Origin: an uncultured Acetatifactor sp.
GTDB lineage: Bacteria; Bacillota; Clostridia; Lachnospirales; Lachnospiraceae
Direction of reading: 5' to 3'
Assembly: GCA_934402375.1 (NCBI GenBank)
Contig: CAKRUB010000023.1
Span: forward strand, 1-49,687
DNA length: 49,687 nucleotides
Of this stretch, positions 15,874-24,506 are shown in pieces (within the stretch, counting starts at the first letter, position 1; each line of letters starts with the position of its first letter). The notes under the pieces are model-generated. The model searched no databases. It worked only from the letters and a program-made list of their open reading frames with translations, and had not been told where the DNA came from. Made by a program: the position numbers and the translations under genes.

Positions 15874-16800
15874 ATGGGAAAGTATATTTTAAAGAGACTG
15901 ATGCAGAGTGTGATCGTGATTTTCGGAGTGACGATCTGCGCGTTTGGATTGCTGTATCTGACGGGAGATCCTACGTTGCTGGTGCTGGGAGATTCCGCAA
16001 GCAAGATGTCTGCGGAGGAGATTGCAGCATTTAGGGTTGCAAGGGGCTTTGACAGACCCTGGATCATCCAGTATGGCGAGTATATGTGGAATGTTCTGCA
16101 CGGGGATCTGGGAACCTCTTATTACTATTTAAGACCGAATATCGAGGTGATCGGCGAAGCCTTTCCCAAGACGGCACAGCTTGCTGTGAGCGCGGTTCTC
16201 ATGACAATGATCATAGCGATCCCGCTGGGAATCTTAAGCGCCACACATAAAAATACATGGATCGACAGATTTTCGATGGGTTTCGGACTTCTGGGACAAT
16301 CGCTGCCTGTGTTCTTTCTGGGATTGTTTCTGATCCTGATCTTTGCGGTAAAGCTGAGGTGGTTCCCAGTTTCCGGCTATGGAAGTCTGAAAAACTTTGT
16401 ATTGCCTACCATTGCCCTCGGGCTGTTCTCCTGTGCCCAGAATGCGCGAATGGTCCGATCGTGTATGCTGGAGGTCATGGGGCAGGACTATATGCGGACG
16501 GCGGAATCGAAGGGCATATCAAAGTTCAAGGTGATTTTTAAGCATGGACTCAGAAATGCCCTGATGCCGATCGTTACCATGTTCAGCATGGAATTTGCGG
16601 AGCTTCTGGGCGGCGCCGTCATCACGGAAAACATATTTGCATGGCCCGGAATCGGACAGCTCTGCGTCCGGGCGATCAATACCAAGGATATTCCGCTGGT
16701 GCAGTCCTGTATTATCGTGATTTCCCTGATCTTCATAGTCATCAATCTGCTGACGGATATTTTATATGTGTTCCTTGATCCGAAGGCGAGATTAAAGTAG
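15874..16800 (+). CDS. Oligopeptide ABC transporter permease (OppB/DppB type)
   Basis: A 308-residue inner-membrane protein with about six membrane spans. The N-terminal span (YILKRLMQSVIVIFGVTI) has the typical OppB start, and LYLTGDPTLLVLG is the usual loop. The ATPase-contacting loop (RTAESKGISKFKVIFKHGLRNAL) is near residue 210. The ATG at 15874 is chosen over an in-frame upstream codon because AAGGAG lies just ahead. It pairs with the OppC-type permease at 16813 to form the channel. Confidence 0.9.
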   Translation: MGKYILKRLMQSVIVIFGVTICAFGLLYLTGDPTLLVLGDSASKMSAEEIAAFRVARGFDRPWIIQYGEYMWNVLHGDLGTSYYYLRPNIEVIGEAFPKTAQLAVSAVLMTMIIAIPLGILSATHKNTWIDRFSMGFGLLGQSLPVFFLGLFLILIFAVKLRWFPVSGYGSLKNFVLPTIALGLFSCAQNARMVRSCMLEVMGQDYMRTAESKGISKFKVIFKHGLRNALMPIVTMFSMEFAELLGGAVITENIFAWPGIGQLCVRAINTKDIPLVQSCIIVISLIFIVINLLTDILYVFLDPKARLK

Positions 16801-16812
16801 GAGGTGGAGAGT

Positions 16813-17721
16813 ATGCAGGCCGAATATGTAAAATATGTAGATGAAGAAGTGAATTATGAGGCGAGACGAGGTGTCCGCTATTTCCTGAAATGCATTTCAA
16901 AATCAAAAAGTGTTATTTTTGGCGCAACGGTCATTATTCTTTTCCTTCTGGTTGCAATCTTTGCGCCGATCATTGCGCCGAACAATCCCGAGGCGATCTC
17001 TCTGGTGGAGAGGATGCAGAAGCCGGTATTCATGGGCGGAACATGGAAATATCCGCTGGGAACGGATCAGCTCGGAAGGTGTATTCTGAGCCGTATCATA
17101 TACGGAGCCAGAATCTCTATGATTGTCGGATGCTTTTCCGTTTTCTTTTCGGGTCTGCTGGGGGTTGTTCTGGGTCTGCTCAGCGGATTCTTCGGAGGAA
17201 TTGTGGATGACATCATCATGAGAATATCCGAGATAATTCAGGCGTTTCCGTTTATTCTGCTGGCGATTGCAATCCTGTCCGTGCTGGGCTCGGGCATCGG
17301 AAATGTGATTATCGTTCTGGCAATCACGGGCTGGGTTCAGTATTGCCGTGTTGTCAGGAGCGAGGTGATTTCCGTCCGCGAAAAGGAATATATAGAGGCG
17401 ACAAAGGCGATGGGTCTGCCGGTTCACAAGGTTATTTTCGGGCATGTGCTGCCGAATGTATTTTCGTCGGTGATTGTTATTGCCAGCTTTTCCTTTGCAA
17501 GCTCCATTATATCCGAGGCATCCCTGAGCTTCCTCGGACTCGGCGTAAGCCCGACAGTGCCGACATGGGGACAGATGATCAGCAAATCCAGGGACTATAT
17601 TTTCACGAATTCCTATATGATGATATTCCCGAGTATTGCGGTTGTGCTGGTAGTCCTCGGCATCAATATTTTCGGTGACTGGCTGAGAGATTATCTGGAT
17701 CCCAAGACTACGAATTTCTAA
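16813..17721 (+). CDS. Oligopeptide ABC transporter permease (OppC/DppC type)
   Basis: A 302-residue membrane protein. A cytosolic N-terminus of about 35 residues precedes the first span. The OppC pattern follows (FAPIIAPNNPEA, YPLGTDQLGRCILSRIIYGA). The ATPase-contacting EAA loop is YIEATKAMGLPVHKVIFGHV near 200, and the end reads FGDWLRDYLDPKTTNF. AGGAGG precedes the ATG at 16813. It is the second half of the membrane channel of this importer. Confidence 0.9.
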   Translation: MQAEYVKYVDEEVNYEARRGVRYFLKCISKSKSVIFGATVIILFLLVAIFAPIIAPNNPEAISLVERMQKPVFMGGTWKYPLGTDQLGRCILSRIIYGARISMIVGCFSVFFSGLLGVVLGLLSGFFGGIVDDIIMRISEIIQAFPFILLAIAILSVLGSGIGNVIIVLAITGWVQYCRVVRSEVISVREKEYIEATKAMGLPVHKVIFGHVLPNVFSSVIVIASFSFASSIISEASLSFLGLGVSPTVPTWGQMISKSRDYIFTNSYMMIFPSIAVVLVVLGINIFGDWLRDYLDPKTTNF

Positions 17722-17747
17722 GCTACAGGAAAGGGTACGGTATCGGA

Positions 17748-19748
17748 ATGAATAAGGTTGAGCGGGAAGACCTCTTGAAAATCAATTTGTTGAATGATGT
17801 CGTGATTTCACATGACGGAGAATGGATTGCCTATGTCAGACAGAATGTGCTTGAGAAGGAGCCTTATTATCGGAGCGTGATCGTGTTGCAGGAGATCGGA
17901 AGCGGAAAAACGGAGGAGATCGTGTCCGGGGATAAAGCGGTACATGCCGTCTTTTCGGAGGACGACCGTTCGCTTCTCTTTCTGGGACTGGCATCCGGCA
18001 CACCGCAGCTTTACCGCTATGATATTACGTCGGGAGATTGTGAGAAGTTGACCTCCATGCACAGGGGAGTGAAGACCTTCGTGCCGGGAAGGGGTGATAA
18101 TCTCTGTTTTCTTCTTGCTGACATTGGAGAGCAGGATGCCCCGGAGGACTGGTTTCACGAGATGATGGAGTCGGAGAGAAAGGCGGAGCGTGAGAAGAGC
18201 GCAAACAGTGCGAGGCATATTACTTCCTTTCAATATCGGATGGATGGTCAGGGATACCGGGAGGCTGCCAGAAGTCAGATCTTTGTGCTGAAGCGGAATG
18301 GTGAAATCGAAAGGCTTGCGCAGCCGGAGGTCGGCTTCACGGAGCTGGCTCTGTCGCCGCAGGGGAATTACCTTGCAGCCCTGTCGGAACCGGCGGAGGA
18401 TGCGGAGAGCAAGCCGGAGCACAATATGCTGTGGGGCTTTGACCTGCGGGAAAAGACCTTTCTGCCTTGGACATCGGACCGATTTGTCATGCAGTGGCCG
18501 GTGTGGGCAGAGGATGAGAAAAGGGTGTATTTCTGCGGGCATGATTACAGGCTGGGCTGGAATACGTTATTCCGGCTGTATGAGTATGACTTGAAAACCG
18601 GGGAATGCAGTGCAATTACAGAAAAGCTGGATGTCGAGTTTGTCGATTCCGGCATTATGGATATTCGCGGCGGCAGCGGAAACAGAGGCTTAAAATACTG
18701 CCGCAAGGACAGGAGCTTTTACTTCCTGTACAGCTGTGATGGCAGCACCTATGTGGCAGCCTACCGGCTTGCGGATGGAACGGTGGAGAAGCTGACGGAG
18801 GACAGGCAGCATATTTTCAGCTTTGATCTGTCAGAGGAAAGCATAGCATACATTTTTACCGATCCGCTCATTCCGAATGACATTGCGCTTTTTGACCGCA
18901 GGACGCGGGAAAAGAGGCTATTGACAGAATGCAACAGGGAGTATCTCTCGTCCGTGGCGCTGAGCGTACCGCAGCCGATACAGGCGATATCGAAGGACGG
19001 ACTTGAGATTCACGGCTTTGTGATGAAGCCGACGGAGTGTGAGCAAGGAAAGAAATATCCTGCAATCCTTGAGATTCACGGCGGGCCGAGTCTGATGTAT
19101 GCCTATGCATTTATGCATGAATTTCAATATCTGGCGGCAAACGGCTATGTAGTATTTTATTGCAATCCCCGGGGTGGCAGCGGACGCGGGCAGGAATTTG
19201 AAGCGGGCATTATCGGAGCGAAGGGCGGAAGAGGCACAAATGATTTCTGGGATCTGATGGCGATCACAGATGCCGTGGAAAAACTGGATTATGTGGATGG
19301 GAAGCATATCGGAGTAACCGGAGGAAGCTATGGAGGACTGATGACGAACTGGGTTGTCACACACACGTCGAGGTATCAGGCGGCAATTACGCAGCGCTCC
19401 ATTGTCAATCTTGTGAGCTTCCGGGGAACCTCGGATCTGGGTTTTGTGGATCCCGAAAATTCCTATCAGGTCGATTTCTTCGATGATGAGTATCTGCACA
19501 GTATGTCACCGCTTACCTATGCAAAGAACGTAGAAACCCCGTTGTGCATTCTGCATTCGGAAAATGATTACCGGTGTCCGGTGTCTCAGGCGCAGGAATT
19601 GTTTTCAGCATTAAGGTATCTGGGAAAGACTGTGGAAATGTACCTATTTCCAAATTCCAGTCATGGGCTGTCCCGCAATGGACAATATCCTTTGCGGATA
19701 CAGAGACTGGAGATTATACGGGAATGGTTTGATCGGTTTCTGAAATAA
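17748..19748 (+). CDS. S9 family prolyl-oligopeptidase-type serine peptidase
   Basis: A 666-residue protein. The N-terminal 400 or so residues are the propeller region and the C-terminal part is an alpha/beta hydrolase. The catalytic triad is visible as S527 in GGSYGGLM, D607 in HSENDYRC and H639 in SSHGLS. The oxyanion segment EIHGGPSLMYAY is also present. There is no signal peptide, so it acts in the cytosol on short imported peptides. It is placed between the permease and the second ATPase of the transporter, which ties its role to peptide uptake. Confidence 0.88.
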   Translation: MNKVEREDLLKINLLNDVVISHDGEWIAYVRQNVLEKEPYYRSVIVLQEIGSGKTEEIVSGDKAVHAVFSEDDRSLLFLGLASGTPQLYRYDITSGDCEKLTSMHRGVKTFVPGRGDNLCFLLADIGEQDAPEDWFHEMMESERKAEREKSANSARHITSFQYRMDGQGYREAARSQIFVLKRNGEIERLAQPEVGFTELALSPQGNYLAALSEPAEDAESKPEHNMLWGFDLREKTFLPWTSDRFVMQWPVWAEDEKRVYFCGHDYRLGWNTLFRLYEYDLKTGECSAITEKLDVEFVDSGIMDIRGGSGNRGLKYCRKDRSFYFLYSCDGSTYVAAYRLADGTVEKLTEDRQHIFSFDLSEESIAYIFTDPLIPNDIALFDRRTREKRLLTECNREYLSSVALSVPQPIQAISKDGLEIHGFVMKPTECEQGKKYPAILEIHGGPSLMYAYAFMHEFQYLAANGYVVFYCNPRGGSGRGQEFEAGIIGAKGGRGTNDFWDLMAITDAVEKLDYVDGKHIGVTGGSYGGLMTNWVVTHTSRYQAAITQRSIVNLVSFRGTSDLGFVDPENSYQVDFFDDEYLHSMSPLTYAKNVETPLCILHSENDYRCPVSQAQELFSALRYLGKTVEMYLFPNSSHGLSRNGQYPLRIQRLEIIREWFDRFLK

Positions 19749-19769
19749 AGTGGAAGAGAGGACAGACAT

Positions 19770-20768
19770 ATGAACAATAACGAAAGAGAGATTCTGGTTG
19801 ATGTAAAGTGTCTTTCCAAATATTTTCCCGGCAAGGGAAATCGGAAGGAAGTCGTGAAGGCGGTGGACAATATTTCTCTGCAGATTGCAAAGGGAGAAAC
19901 CCTGTCCATCGTTGGAGAGTCGGGATGCGGTAAGTCCACGCTGGGGAGAACGATATTGAAGCTGATCGAGCCGTCCGCCGGGGTCGTCTATTACAAGGGG
20001 CAGAGCCTGAATGATGTCAGCAAGAAACAGCTGCGGGAGATGCGGAAAAACATGCAGATGGTTTTTCAGGATCCTTATGCGTCCCTGAATCCGAGGAAAA
20101 CTGTCCGACAGATGCTGGAGGAGCCTATTATCTATCATAAAATTGCAACGTCGCGGGAAGAAGTGGAGAAGAAGGTACTCAGGGTAATGGATCTGTGCGG
20201 TCTCCCCAATTATTACATTGACCGTTATCCGCATGAGTTTTCCGGCGGACAGAGGCAGAGAATCTGTATCGCCAGGGCATTGGCGCTCGAGCCGGATTTT
20301 GTCGTTCTGGACGAGCCGGTATCCGCGCTGGATGTGTCGATACAGTCCCAGATTATTAACCTGCTGGAGGATCTTCAGAAGGATCTTGGACTGACTTATC
20401 TTTTCATTTCCCATGATCTCTCCGTTGTGCATTACATCTCTGACCGCGTTGTCGTAATGTACCTCGGAAACATTATGGAGATCGCCGATAAGAATGAACT
20501 ATACGAAGCCCCGCTGCATCCCTATACACAGGCGCTGCTGTCTGCGATTCCGAAGGAGAATCCTGCCCAGAAAAAGGAGCGGATTATTCTGGAAGGAGAA
20601 ATTCCCAGCCCGGCGAATCCTCCGGAGGGCTGTAGATTCTGTACCAGATGCCGCTATGCCTCAGAGACCTGCCACCACAGAATGCCGAAGCTGAATGAGG
20701 TGGCTCCGGGGCACTTTGTTGCCTGCGACCGGGTGAAGGAGATAGAAGAACTGAAGAAAAATGCATAA
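19770..20768 (+). CDS. Oligopeptide ABC transporter ATPase (OppF/DppF type)
   Basis: A 332-residue ATPase. Walker A is GESGCGKST near residues 49-57, with Q-loop FQDPYASLNPR, signature FSGGQRQR, Walker B FVVLDEPVSALD and switch histidine in ISHDLSVV. The C-terminal oligopeptide domain has GCRFCTRCRYAS followed by a further cysteine pair. It completes the importer with the ATPase at 12593, the binding protein and the two permeases. It is the last gene before a bidirectional terminator. Confidence 0.92.
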   Translation: MNNNEREILVDVKCLSKYFPGKGNRKEVVKAVDNISLQIAKGETLSIVGESGCGKSTLGRTILKLIEPSAGVVYYKGQSLNDVSKKQLREMRKNMQMVFQDPYASLNPRKTVRQMLEEPIIYHKIATSREEVEKKVLRVMDLCGLPNYYIDRYPHEFSGGQRQRICIARALALEPDFVVLDEPVSALDVSIQSQIINLLEDLQKDLGLTYLFISHDLSVVHYISDRVVVMYLGNIMEIADKNELYEAPLHPYTQALLSAIPKENPAQKKERIILEGEIPSPANPPEGCRFCTRCRYASETCHHRMPKLNEVAPGHFVACDRVKEIEELKKNA

Positions 20769-20785
20769 ATACATTCCTGTAAAAA

Positions 20786-20825
20786 AGAGAACCGCACCGT
20801 CGGATGACGGCACGGTTCTCTTTTG
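20786..20825. terminator. Bidirectional terminator between convergent operons
   Basis: A 16-bp stem with two mismatches (20786-20801 with 20806-20821, GGAT loop) is preceded by an A-run and followed by TTTT. It can end both the transporter operon (plus) and the amidohydrolase operon (minus). Confidence 0.85.
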
Positions 20826-20848
20826 TGCGTCTCTTTTACGGCAGCCTG

Positions 20849-22234
20849 TCAGCCCTCGTACAGCCTGCCGGGAATGAATCGTCCATAGCCCCTGGAGGCG
20901 GTAATTTTTTCTCCGTCGTAGACCTGTCGGCCGCGGACGTAGGTGGCGAGAAGTCTGCCCTTGAATTCCTTTGTCAGGTAGGGCGCGCAGGCATCGTGTG
21001 ACTTTGTGAAGAGCTCCGCTTCCTGCGGCTTCCAGAAGCCGGACGGATCGACGATGATAAAGTCGGCATCGGAACCAACGGAAAGCGTACCCTTCTGCGG
21101 GTAAATGCCCAACAGCTTTGCGGGAACCTCGCTTGTCAGACGGACAAGCTCCGGGTAGCTGAACAGTCCCTTGTCAGCTGCATCCCACAGCGAGGGTCCG
21201 AAGAACTCTATGCCGGGCATTCCCGATGGCGCGGCAAGAAAATCGGCAACGTCTTTTTCCCTGAGAAGGAAGGGGGCATGATCTGAGGAAATGGCATCCA
21301 GTGTCCCGTCCTTCAGTCCCTCGATGAGACCGGCACGGTTTGCGGCGTCACGGAGAGGAGGATTTACCTTTGCGAGTGTTCCGTGCTCCTGCATCTCGGC
21401 AGTGTCCATGAGCATATAGTGGGGACAGGTCTCCGCCGTGAGGTTTGGATTTTTGAGCTTCAGAAAGCGGATGGCATCTGCGGCATCCGCAGAGGATACA
21501 TGACAGATGTGCAGCCTTGCCCCGGTCAGCTTTGAGATGACGGCGGCGTTATAGACAGCCAGTTCTTCAGCGCCGGCCGGTCTTGTCTTCATCTGAATCT
21601 CGTAGGTGGAATGATCTTCTTCCCGATATTTTTCGCACAGGGCGGAAATGACGCCGTCGTCCTCCGCATGTACGCAGGTGATCAGCCCGGTTGCAGCGTT
21701 GGCGTCAAGGCTCCGGAACAGAGCTTTGTTTGTGGGGGCGCAGAGATCGCAAAACTCGTCCTCGCGTCCGGCGGGCGGCTGATGGAGAAAAAGCTTATAG
21801 CCGATGGCTCCCTTGCGGGCGAGCGTCATTGCCTTATCGGCATCCTGCGTGGCTCCTGCGCCATAGAATGCAAAGTCGATGACCGCTCTCTCCGAAGCGT
21901 AATCTACGCGGTTCTGAAAGGTTTCCGCATCGTGTGGGCTGGGCTTTGCGATCGGCATTTCTACCAGCATGGTAATTCCGCCGTGACCGGCAGCCATAGT
22001 GGCAGTATCGAAATCTTCGCGCTCGGAATGTCCGGGCACACGGCAGTGGAAGTGCATATCGATCATACCGGGCATCAGTAGTTTATTGTGAATATCGAGA
22101 ACTTCAACGGCATCGGGAAGCTCTGCCTCAGGTGAGAGAAGCTCGGCTATTTTTCCGTTTTTGACAGCGATATTCACAGGCAGGATCTCGTTGTGATCGC
22201 ATAGCTGTGCATTGAGAATTAATAAGTCATACAT
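20849..22234 (-). CDS. Cyclic amidohydrolase (dihydroorotase/allantoinase/hydantoinase group)
   Basis: A 461-residue metal-dependent amidohydrolase. Visible ligands of the binuclear centre are H61 and H63 in DMHFHCRVPG, the likely carboxylated lysine K147 in GAIGYKLFLH, H189 in VHAED, H245 in ICHVS and D318 in SSDHAPF. The HFHCRVPG and MPIAKPSP segments favour the dihydroorotase/allantoinase branch. No pyr genes are near, so a catabolic cyclic ureide or amide is likelier than orotate synthesis (inference). The ATG at 22234 is chosen because AGAGGG precedes it. The longer frame reads through the leader repeat and is spurious. Confidence 0.85.
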   Translation of the reverse strand: MYDLLILNAQLCDHNEILPVNIAVKNGKIAELLSPEAELPDAVEVLDIHNKLLMPGMIDMHFHCRVPGHSEREDFDTATMAAGHGGITMLVEMPIAKPSPHDAETFQNRVDYASERAVIDFAFYGAGATQDADKAMTLARKGAIGYKLFLHQPPAGREDEFCDLCAPTNKALFRSLDANAATGLITCVHAEDDGVISALCEKYREEDHSTYEIQMKTRPAGAEELAVYNAAVISKLTGARLHICHVSSADAADAIRFLKLKNPNLTAETCPHYMLMDTAEMQEHGTLAKVNPPLRDAANRAGLIEGLKDGTLDAISSDHAPFLLREKDVADFLAAPSGMPGIEFFGPSLWDAADKGLFSYPELVRLTSEVPAKLLGIYPQKGTLSVGSDADFIIVDPSGFWKPQEAELFTKSHDACAPYLTKEFKGRLLATYVRGRQVYDGEKITASRGYGRFIPGRLYEG

Positions 22235-22245
22235 GTTTTCCCTCT

Positions 22246-22322
22246 TTTCTGCGCACGCTTTTTGCGCATATCGAGTTTGTGTCAAGTGCGCGCAGACACA
22301 AATCTCGTGATTGAAAAATTTA
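22246..22322 (-). repeat. Structured leader repeat, copy B (5' truncated)
   Basis: On the minus strand, this matches copy A from ATTTTTCAATCACGAG through GCGTGCGCAGAAA, ending 11 nt before the amidohydrolase start. The left arm of hairpin 1 is missing. Its place is taken by the end of the upstream epimerase gene, whose TAA (22320-22322) abuts the repeat. Confidence 0.9.
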
Positions 22323-23303
22323 GATAAAATCAGGGTGTTCCTTCAGCCAGACGGAATAATCCGCATATGCCCTGTCAAGATCGTAGAGCGGCCGGTAGCT
22401 GAGCTCTTCAAAGATAAAGGGCTCCCGGATGACAGCATTGTCCGAGGCGTGTAGAAAGCAGATGTCGGCAGCCTCTCCGACATTGCAGAGCCGGTAGCTG
22501 TGATCCGGGTAATCGGTCAGAACATGTTTACAAAAGCTCTGTGTCGTCCATGGAGAGCCGGATACCAGACAGTACGAGGAATGCCTGTACCAGTCAAGCT
22601 TCAATAGCTCATATACATAATTTGCGACATCCCTACTGTAGATCCATTCCTCCGAGGAAAAGCGGTTGAAGGTCACTTCCGTATGAGTTTGGATGGACTG
22701 TATAATGCGAAGGGCAGGGCTCATCACGCTGCGGCTCGCGTTTGGGTGCTCCCAGGGACCGAAAACAGCGCCTAAGCGGACAGAGACTGCCCGGATGGAG
22801 TATAGACGGCTGTATTCCTGAATCATCTGTTCGGATGCAAACTTCGCAATGCCGTAGCAGGAGGTGGGGTAGAAGCTCAGCTCAGCCTCACGCACCGAAG
22901 GAGCCGTTATCAGCCCCCTGCCGACAGCCGCCATGGAGGAGATATAGATAAGGCGGATATCGGGATGTACCTTCAGGCAGTCCAGAACATTCAGAGTTCC
23001 ACCGAAGTTGATCTGTATAATGCGCTGCGGATCGTCGCGCTCCTGCTCTGCGGATGGCGTGACGGCGGCGCCGTGGATAATATGCGTGATCCGGTTTTCG
23101 GTTACAGCGCGTTCCAGACAGTCTCTGTCCATGATGTCTGCCTGAAGGATCGTTAGCTTGCCGTTTAACTGCAAAAATTCCTCAAGTGCAGGAGAAGGCA
23201 AGGATGCCTTATCATAGATAAAAACATCATTGCCTTCCATGAGCAGTTTCTGGGCAATATTCAAACACACAAAACCGGAACCGCCGGTAATCAGTATTCG
23301 CAT
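22320..23303 (-). CDS. NAD-dependent epimerase/dehydratase (extended SDR)
   Basis: A 327-residue extended short-chain dehydrogenase of the nucleotide-sugar epimerase type. The N-terminal coenzyme motif is TGGSGFVC, so the usual third glycine is cysteine. The strand LQADIMD, the serine in ISSMAAVG and the YGIAK catalytic pair are intact. The substrate is unknown; extended SDRs of this kind act on sugar nucleotides but also on other compounds. It is the third gene of the four-gene minus-strand operon, between two amidohydrolases, which is unusual company for a sugar epimerase. Confidence 0.8.
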   Translation of the reverse strand: MRILITGGSGFVCLNIAQKLLMEGNDVFIYDKASLPSPALEEFLQLNGKLTILQADIMDRDCLERAVTENRITHIIHGAAVTPSAEQERDDPQRIIQINFGGTLNVLDCLKVHPDIRLIYISSMAAVGRGLITAPSVREAELSFYPTSCYGIAKFASEQMIQEYSRLYSIRAVSVRLGAVFGPWEHPNASRSVMSPALRIIQSIQTHTEVTFNRFSSEEWIYSRDVANYVYELLKLDWYRHSSYCLVSGSPWTTQSFCKHVLTDYPDHSYRLCNVGEAADICFLHASDNAVIREPFIFEELSYRPLYDLDRAYADYSVWLKEHPDFI

Positions 23304-23319
23304 GCTGCCTCCTATTCTG

Positions 23320-24474
23320 TTAGCCTCTTACGACATCTCCGTTCAGAACAACCATGGGATTCATGATGTTGTGAATGTCATCCAGAGGATTTTCCTTTGT
23401 GATAACGAAATCTGCGTAGCAGCCTTCCTGAATCCGTCCGAGCTTCTCATCGCCGATCAGGTTTGCACCGTTGATGGTAAGGCACTTTAACAGATCCAGA
23501 TTGCTGTTAGCCAGCTTCAGCTCCAGCAGACCCTCAAGCTCAGGAATGATGCGGTCGTGTGTGACGAGCGGGCTTCCTGCATCGTTGCCGAAGCAGAGCG
23601 GGCAGCCGGCTTCCAGACAGGCACGGATGCTGTTCCAGGTTCTGGGGTTGGCAATCTGACGCTCCCTCTTTAAGACCTGAGCCTCGGGGAGACCCTTTGC
23701 GCGGCCTTCGCGCGCCTGAATAAAGGTTGCGGAAAGGGTGGGGATAATGGGGATTTTCTTTTCGCCCATAATGCGGATCGTCTCCTCGGTCATGGGACCG
23801 CCGTGCTCGACAGAGTCCACACCTGCCTTTGCCACATTTTCGATTGCCTTATCGACAAGCGCATGAGCGGCAACCTTTACACCGTGCATATGTGCCTCAT
23901 CGACAATCGCTTCGATTTCCTCGTAGGTAAACTGCGGCATTGTGGAACCGCTTGCCATGATCTTGATGACCTTCGCTCCTGCCTTGATCTGCTTTCTGAC
24001 AGCAGCGCGGAGAGCCCAGGGACCGTCAACCTCCATGCCGCACCACCAGGTATGTCCGCCGGTGCACATCAGGGCTTCGCCGCAGACATAAAGACGGGGA
24101 CTGGTGACAATGCCCTGCTTTACTGCCTCGACTGCCTCCAGATTGGACTTATGCATACCGAGATCACGCACTGCGGTGATGCCGACATCCAGATTCTTTC
24201 CCATGTTTACACAATACTTGAAGGCGCTGATGGCGGGGGAATCCTCGGTGGACTGGAGCTGAAGATCTCTCTTGCCATCCCATGCGAGATGGGTATGGCA
24301 GTTGATGAATCCGGGCATCAGGTAGGAGCCGTTGCCCTCAATGATCTCTCCGTCAAATTCGGCGGAAACGCTGTCGGTAATTTTTGAAATCAGACCATTC
24401 TCCACGATGAGGTTGCTCGTTTTTACCTCGCCGGTTTCTACATCAATAATTTTATAATCCTTAAATAATGTCAT
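23320..24474 (-). CDS. Metal-dependent amidohydrolase (imidazolonepropionase/prolidase-like)
   Basis: A 384-residue TIM-barrel amidohydrolase. Metal and catalytic residues are visible: H60 and H62 in NCHTHLAWDG, K171 in VIKIMASG (likely carboxylated), H204 in AAHAL, H224 in VEHGG and D298 in FGNDAGSP. The pattern matches the amidohydrolase group annotated as imidazolonepropionase-like or Xaa-Pro/Xaa-Arg dipeptidase. Hydrolysis of a peptide or cyclic amide is inferred. In-frame ATGs exist at 24486, 24483 and 24474; 24474 is preferred on spacing, but the difference is four residues. Confidence 0.85.
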   Translation of the reverse strand: MTLFKDYKIIDVETGEVKTSNLIVENGLISKITDSVSAEFDGEIIEGNGSYLMPGFINCHTHLAWDGKRDLQLQSTEDSPAISAFKYCVNMGKNLDVGITAVRDLGMHKSNLEAVEAVKQGIVTSPRLYVCGEALMCTGGHTWWCGMEVDGPWALRAAVRKQIKAGAKVIKIMASGSTMPQFTYEEIEAIVDEAHMHGVKVAAHALVDKAIENVAKAGVDSVEHGGPMTEETIRIMGEKKIPIIPTLSATFIQAREGRAKGLPEAQVLKRERQIANPRTWNSIRACLEAGCPLCFGNDAGSPLVTHDRIIPELEGLLELKLANSNLDLLKCLTINGANLIGDEKLGRIQEGCYADFVITKENPLDDIHNIMNPMVVLNGDVVRG

Positions 24475-24506
24475 GGCATTCATCATCCTTTCTGATAAAA
24501 TTTTGT

